A stretch of 64,000 nt of DNA, from contig CP073016.1 in the NCBI GenBank assembly GCA_025370075.1, positions 1,860,001 to 1,924,000 of the forward strand, in the 5' to 3' direction. Under the pieces are notes generated by a model. That model was not told where the DNA came from. It saw only the letters and a program-made list of their open reading frames with translations, and made no database searches. Positions 60,627 through 64,000 of the stretch are shown in pieces. This DNA is from Chryseotalea sp. WA131a. Its GTDB lineage: Bacteria; Bacteroidota; Bacteroidia; Cytophagales; Cyclobacteriaceae. A program made the translations under genes and the position numbers. The first letter of the stretch is position 1; each line of letters opens with the position of its first letter.

Positions 60627-61049
60627 TTACACTAACTTAAGGTTTGACAAAAGCAAATTAGAAAATTCATCAATGGTAATTACAGATATGGCAGGAAATG
60701 GAATACTTTTTAAGATGTCAAAATGCCTATCATTCGTAACGAGATAAGATGATTGACTAGCAATGGCGCAATCACAATATTTGTTGTCGTCTTTGTCTAC
60801 TTCTATTAAATTCCAGTTGTAGTATGGGTAAACAAACTTAACGTTGGGTAATTCTAACAAAACAGCTACAAGAGAATTTGCTGCCGTTACACTATACTTT
60901 TGTTGTAGAATTTCTTCGTATTCCAGTATAATCTCCGATGTAATGGCTAGATTAAATTTGTTAGCTATTAATGATTTGTAAATAAGATGATACGGGGAAT
61001 GTGATGAAAAGCATCTAATTACAATGTTACAGTCCATTACAACTGTCAT
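60627..61049 (-). CDS. PIN-domain toxin-like protein (COG1569 type)
   Basis: A 140-residue probable RNase. PIN acids: Asp6 (VVMDCNIVIRCF), Glu in SEIILEYEEILQQKY, Asp in DDNKYCDCAIASQ (about 98-104), and Asp in YLVTNDRHFDIL. This is the PIN_3 group annotated as 'putative toxin-antitoxin system toxin component'. Start ATG 61049; longer readings overlap the antitoxin. One base separates it from the antitoxin stop (TAG-G-ATG). Codes directly into DUF3109. Confidence 0.8.
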   Translation of the reverse strand: MTVVMDCNIVIRCFSSHSPYHLIYKSLIANKFNLAITSEIILEYEEILQQKYSVTAANSLVAVLLELPNVKFVYPYYNWNLIEVDKDDNKYCDCAIASQSSYLVTNDRHFDILKSIPFPAISVITIDEFSNLLLSNLKLV

Positions 61050-61050
61050 C

Positions 61051-61263
61051 CTATTTAGATTTGCGGAAATGTTCGTTCTTCCATGATTCAAAAACCTCAG
61101 GTGTATAGCCCTTTTCAACAAAAGCCTTATCTGCTTCTGCAACTGCCTTATTTGAAAGATAGTTAATCAATAAAGATTTTATTTCTTGAAGTTCCTCCTC
61201 CGATTGATTATTCCTGAACATTTTCAAGATTTCTAACTGGATGCTATTGAGTGCGGCCGGCAT
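61051..61263 (-). CDS. Antitoxin partner of the PIN protein
   Basis: A 70-residue protein: MPAALNSIQLEILKMFRNNQ, then SEEELQEIKSLLINYLSNKA and VAEADKAFVEKGYTPEVFES. This is the known short helix-rich antitoxin pattern (Q-L-E-x-L-K-x-F ... L-x-x-I-K-x-L-L-x-x-Y-x-x-K-A-x-x-E-A-D) found before COG1569-type PIN genes. Start ATG 61263 chosen; the extra KKKN upstream is unlikely. Preceded 24 nt upstream by the DUF4442 gene stop. Confidence 0.8.
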   Translation of the reverse strand: MPAALNSIQLEILKMFRNNQSEEELQEIKSLLINYLSNKAVAEADKAFVEKGYTPEVFESWKNEHFRKSK

Positions 61264-61287
61264 ATTCTTTTTTTTCAAAGATAAGAA

Positions 61288-61830
61288 TTATTGCTTTCTC
61301 CTAACGAATTCCAGTTTAGCCTCTTGGCTATCGCCCTTTTTCTTTTGATAATGATCTTTGTCGGCAATATAACACAGGCGCTCAATTTCAGCGTGAACCA
61401 CTTGATCCTTGTCCACCCATTGAATCGTAAATGTTTTGGTGATTTCTGATTTTTCTTTGACGGATGCTTTTATCTCCTGCAAGTCTGTTTCTGCAAGTAC
61501 GTACTTGGCATACAACGTCTGCTTGCCTGGTTTGCGAAAGCGTATGCTTGCCGATTTGTCCCACACTACATAGCGAGGGCCTAACGCTTTGAACAACATT
61601 AGCATATAAAACGGATCGGAGGCCGAAAACATGCTGCCCCCAAAGATGGTGCCCACATAGTTGTAGGTCCATATATTTAACCGCAGGCGCAAATGAACTT
61701 CGCTATGGTCTGCTGCCCAAAACAAAATCTTTCCGCCCGAGCCGAAATACATGGGATACCAATTCATGAGCGTGCGAAACTTCCATGTAGCGAATGATTC
61801 TTTCTTTGCAGTGGCTAAAAATGGAGGCAT
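61288..61830 (-). CDS. DUF4442 (hotdog-fold thioesterase-like) protein
   Basis: A 180-residue hotdog-fold protein. DUF4442 signatures are LMNWYPMYFGSGGKILFWAA, HLRLRLNIWTYNYVGTIFGG, SMFSASDPFYMLMLFKALGP, and IRFRKPGKQTLYAKYVLAET. These are predicted acyl-CoA thioesterases; activity unproven. Lies upstream of the toxin-antitoxin pair and may have originally been next to DUF3109. Divergent from the helicase gene. Confidence 0.82.
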   Translation of the reverse strand: MPPFLATAKKESFATWKFRTLMNWYPMYFGSGGKILFWAADHSEVHLRLRLNIWTYNYVGTIFGGSMFSASDPFYMLMLFKALGPRYVVWDKSASIRFRKPGKQTLYAKYVLAETDLQEIKASVKEKSEITKTFTIQWVDKDQVVHAEIERLCYIADKDHYQKKKGDSQEAKLEFVRRKQ

Positions 61831-61928
61831 TATAAAAAGTACTTAAACCATTGGTTGAACAAGCTCAAAATTAAACTTAATTTCTTAACCTATTTCGACT
61901 AATCAACAGTAACTTGCCTTTTGATTTT

Positions 61929-64000
61929 ATGGACAATTACTTACAAACCCTCAACGAACCCCAACTCGAAGCCGTTCTCAATACCGATGGCCCCTGCATG
62001 CTGATTGCAGGAGCTGGTTCGGGTAAAACACGTGTGCTTACCTACCGCATTGCCCATCTACTACAAGAACATCAAGTTGATCCTTTCAACATCATGTCGC
62101 TTACGTTCACCAACAAGGCCGCCAAAGAAATGCGCGACCGTATTGAGAAAGTAGTGGGTGCGGAAGCGCGCAATCTTTGGATGGGTACTTTTCACTCGGT
62201 GTTTGCTAGAATCCTTCGCGCGGAAGCACACCACATTGGCTACCCAAACAATTTTACCATTTACGATACCGATGACTCGAAGTCGCTCATCAAATCGATT
62301 GTGAAGGAGATGGGGCTCGATGAAACCCAATACAAAGCCAATACGGTTTACAACCGAATTTCTTCCGCTAAAAACAAGCTCATTTCCTGGCAAGATTATT
62401 TGGCCAACCCGATGGTGATGGGCGATGATGCGGCCAACATGCGGCCAGAGATTGGAAACATTTACAAAGCGTATGCGCTTCGCTGCTTCAAGTCGGGCGC
62501 AATGGATTTTGATGATCTGCTTTTCAATACCGACAAACTTTTCAAGGAACATTTAGAGGTGCTGAACAAATACCAGCAACGCTTCCGCTATGTGTTGGTA
62601 GATGAGTTTCAGGATACCAACCTGTGCCAATATTTTATCATTCGCAAACTGGCAGCCGTTCGTCAAAACATTTGTGTAGTGGGCGATGATGCGCAAAGTA
62701 TTTATGCTTTCCGCGGAGCAGACATCAGCAACATCTTGAACTTCGAAAAAGATTACGAAGACTTAAGAATTATTAAGCTCGAACAAAATTACCGATCTAC
62801 ACAAACCATTGTGGAAGCAGCGAATTCCGTTATTGCAAAAAACAAAGCGCAATTACCCAAAAAAGTTTGGACGGCAAACGAAGAAGGCAATTTGGTAGAG
62901 TTGATCAAGTCGGTTTCGGATAATGAAGAAGGTAAATTGGTTGCTTCTTCCATCTTTGAAGAAAAGATGCAGCACCAATACAAGTTCAGCGATTTTGTGG
63001 TGCTCTACAGAACTAACAGCCAGTCACGCTCCATTGAAGAGGCCTTGAGGCGCATGAACATCAAATACAAAGTGGTGGGTGGTCTCTCCTTCTATCAACG
63101 GAAGGAGATCAAAGACTTATTGGCCTATTTGCGGTTTTCACTCAATCAGCAAGACGAGGCTTCCTTTCGCAGAATTATCAACTTACCCAAGCGCGGTATT
63201 GGCGATTCCACCATCGATAAAATCATTGTGGCGGCCAATGACCACGCCATCTCCATCTGGGAAGTAGTTCAAAATGCCAATTCGTTTTTGGGTGGTCGCG
63301 CTTCGGGACCAATTGATGACTTCGTCAATAAAATCAAACGCTTTGGGATTGAAATCCAAACCAAAGATGCCTACGAGGCTGCGGCCGAAATAGCAAAGTC
63401 ATCTGGCTTATTGAAAGAATTGTACGAAGACAAGACGGCCGAAGGATTGAGCCGATACGAAAACGTGCAAGAGTTGCTCAACGCGATAAAAGAATATGTG
63501 GACGATCCCGAAAAGGAAGACAAAAGTTTAGGGGCTTTCTTGCAAGAAGTTTCGCTGATTACCGGCCAAGACGAAAACAAAGACAACGATCCCGACAAGG
63601 TAACACTGATGACCATTCACATGGCCAAAGGATTGGAATTCAAAAATGTGTACATCGTGGGCATGGAGGAAGATTTGTTTCCTTCGCAAATGATGCTAAG
63701 CAGTCGAGCGGAATTGGAAGAAGAGCGAAGGCTGTTTTATGTAGCGATTACGCGAGCACAAAAAAAACTTTTTCTGTCTTACGCACTTACTCGTTATCGC
63801 TTCGGTCGATTGAAGAATTGCGAACCCAGCCGCTTCTTAGATGACATCGATAAGCGTTACATCAAAACCAGCACCAAGTTTGGGGGCATGGATTCGGTAG
63901 CACCCAACCCCAACTATGCCAAAAGTTTTGTCACAGGCATGAAAAAGACAGTGAGTTCCCAGCCTGTGGCAAAGCCTACCGCTTACAAACCAGCGGCCGA
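61929..64000 (+). CDS. UvrD/PcrA-type DNA helicase, C-terminus outside window
   Basis: SF1A 3'-5' helicase of DNA repair and replication restart, about 690 residues present and open to the end. Begins MDNYLQTLNEPQLEAVLNTD with the Q motif. Walker A is AGAGSGKTR (27-35), Ia SLTFTNKAAKEMRDRI, motif II VLVDEFQDTN (about 220-229), III VVGDDAQSIYAFRGAD, IV and V KVTLMTIHMAKGLEFKNVYI, and VI ELEEERRLFYVAITRAQKKL. Chosen ATG 61929 is the first start in frame. The end of the window (SSQPVAKPTAYKPAA) is the variable linker before the C-terminal interaction patch. PcrA versus UvrD naming cannot be settled. Confidence 0.95.
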   Translation, partial: MDNYLQTLNEPQLEAVLNTDGPCMLIAGAGSGKTRVLTYRIAHLLQEHQVDPFNIMSLTFTNKAAKEMRDRIEKVVGAEARNLWMGTFHSVFARILRAEAHHIGYPNNFTIYDTDDSKSLIKSIVKEMGLDETQYKANTVYNRISSAKNKLISWQDYLANPMVMGDDAANMRPEIGNIYKAYALRCFKSGAMDFDDLLFNTDKLFKEHLEVLNKYQQRFRYVLVDEFQDTNLCQYFIIRKLAAVRQNICVVGDDAQSIYAFRGADISNILNFEKDYEDLRIIKLEQNYRSTQTIVEAANSVIAKNKAQLPKKVWTANEEGNLVELIKSVSDNEEGKLVASSIFEEKMQHQYKFSDFVVLYRTNSQSRSIEEALRRMNIKYKVVGGLSFYQRKEIKDLLAYLRFSLNQQDEASFRRIINLPKRGIGDSTIDKIIVAANDHAISIWEVVQNANSFLGGRASGPIDDFVNKIKRFGIEIQTKDAYEAAAEIAKSSGLLKELYEDKTAEGLSRYENVQELLNAIKEYVDDPEKEDKSLGAFLQEVSLITGQDENKDNDPDKVTLMTIHMAKGLEFKNVYIVGMEEDLFPSQMMLSSRAELEEERRLFYVAITRAQKKLFLSYALTRYRFGRLKNCEPSRFLDDIDKRYIKTSTKFGGMDSVAPNPNYAKSFVTGMKKTVSSQPVAKPTAYKPAA

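Noticed and set aside
1..64000. tRNA, rRNA, insertion sequence or phage genes
   Set aside because: No cloverleaf-like segments, rRNA signatures, transposase or integrase motifs (DDE, HUH, tyrosine recombinase) were seen in any frame.

Overview
This 64 kb window is chromosomal DNA of a Bacteroidota bacterium, most likely of the order Cytophagales. The pointers are a giant protein with a gliding-motility/type IX secretion type-B C-terminus beside a PorP/SprF gene, many Bacteroidota-specific families (DUF5683, DUF2851, DUF1573, DUF3109), promoter boxes of the TAnnTTTG type, very few Shine-Dalgarno sequences, and a cruF/crtD carotenoid pair. Coding is dense on both strands and mostly core. No rRNA, tRNA, CRISPR array, prophage or intact insertion sequence is visible.

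Layout. 1-3.3 kb: 5' part of leuS, a small conserved ORF, and a carotenoid pair (CruF-like hydratase, CrtD-like desaturase). 3.8-7 kb: ftsK and a LolA-like carrier. 7-13.1 kb: pyrF, a small membrane protein, DUF2851 protein, polytopic membrane protein, NeuD/PglD-like acetyltransferase, nucleoside phosphorylase, and an AT-rich two-gene module (GHHR protein plus HAD phosphatase). 13.2-18.8 kb: a secreted HExxH/beta-propeller/barrel protein, a 41-residue membrane peptide, a secreted unknown, DoxX and a Rieske oxygenase. 19.2-27.7 kb: pyrG, yidC, then parA-parB-DUF5683-dapB-lepB. 27.8-35.4 kb: lipocalin-like/DUF2452 protein, M48 lipoprotein, FAH-family hydrolase, M23 peptidase, a Bcp peroxiredoxin with a lysine-rich tail, CoA-binding protein, a COG2509 flavoprotein and a truncated cation-efflux gene. 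35.4-39.6 kb: tryptophan 2,3-dioxygenase, glutaryl-CoA dehydrogenase, Fic protein and wecB. 39.6-49.5 kb: PorP/SprF, the 2371-residue adhesin-like protein, an interrupted reading frame, and a DUF1573 protein. 49.5-58.7 kb: trpS, a conserved unknown, hpd, a VapBC module, cupin, phosphosugar mutase, ung, apaG, methyltransferase, coiled-coil membrane protein and DUF547 protein. 58.8-64 kb: rpsF-rpsR-rplI, DUF3109 with an upstream PIN/antitoxin pair, DUF4442, and a UvrD/PcrA helicase running off the end.

How it fits together. The parAB-dapB-lepB block joins chromosome partitioning, peptidoglycan precursor supply and protein export, with yidC and ftsK nearby. PorP/SprF and the giant CTD-B protein form a typical type IX secretion partner/substrate pair. 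TDO, GcdH and HPPD indicate aromatic amino-acid and glutaryl-CoA catabolism.

I saw no unmistakable new defence system. The most unusual signals are: degenerate short-word inverted repeats in many intergenic gaps; two copies of a GC-rich interspersed element; three genes whose -7 box lies 4-5 nt before the ATG (probable leaderless mRNAs); a deletion junction that seems to have rebuilt the end of TDO from an out-of-frame CDF transporter; a histone-H1-like tail on Bcp; two toxin-antitoxin pairs stitched without gaps onto housekeeping genes; and an AT-rich GHHR/HAD gene pair of unknown role.
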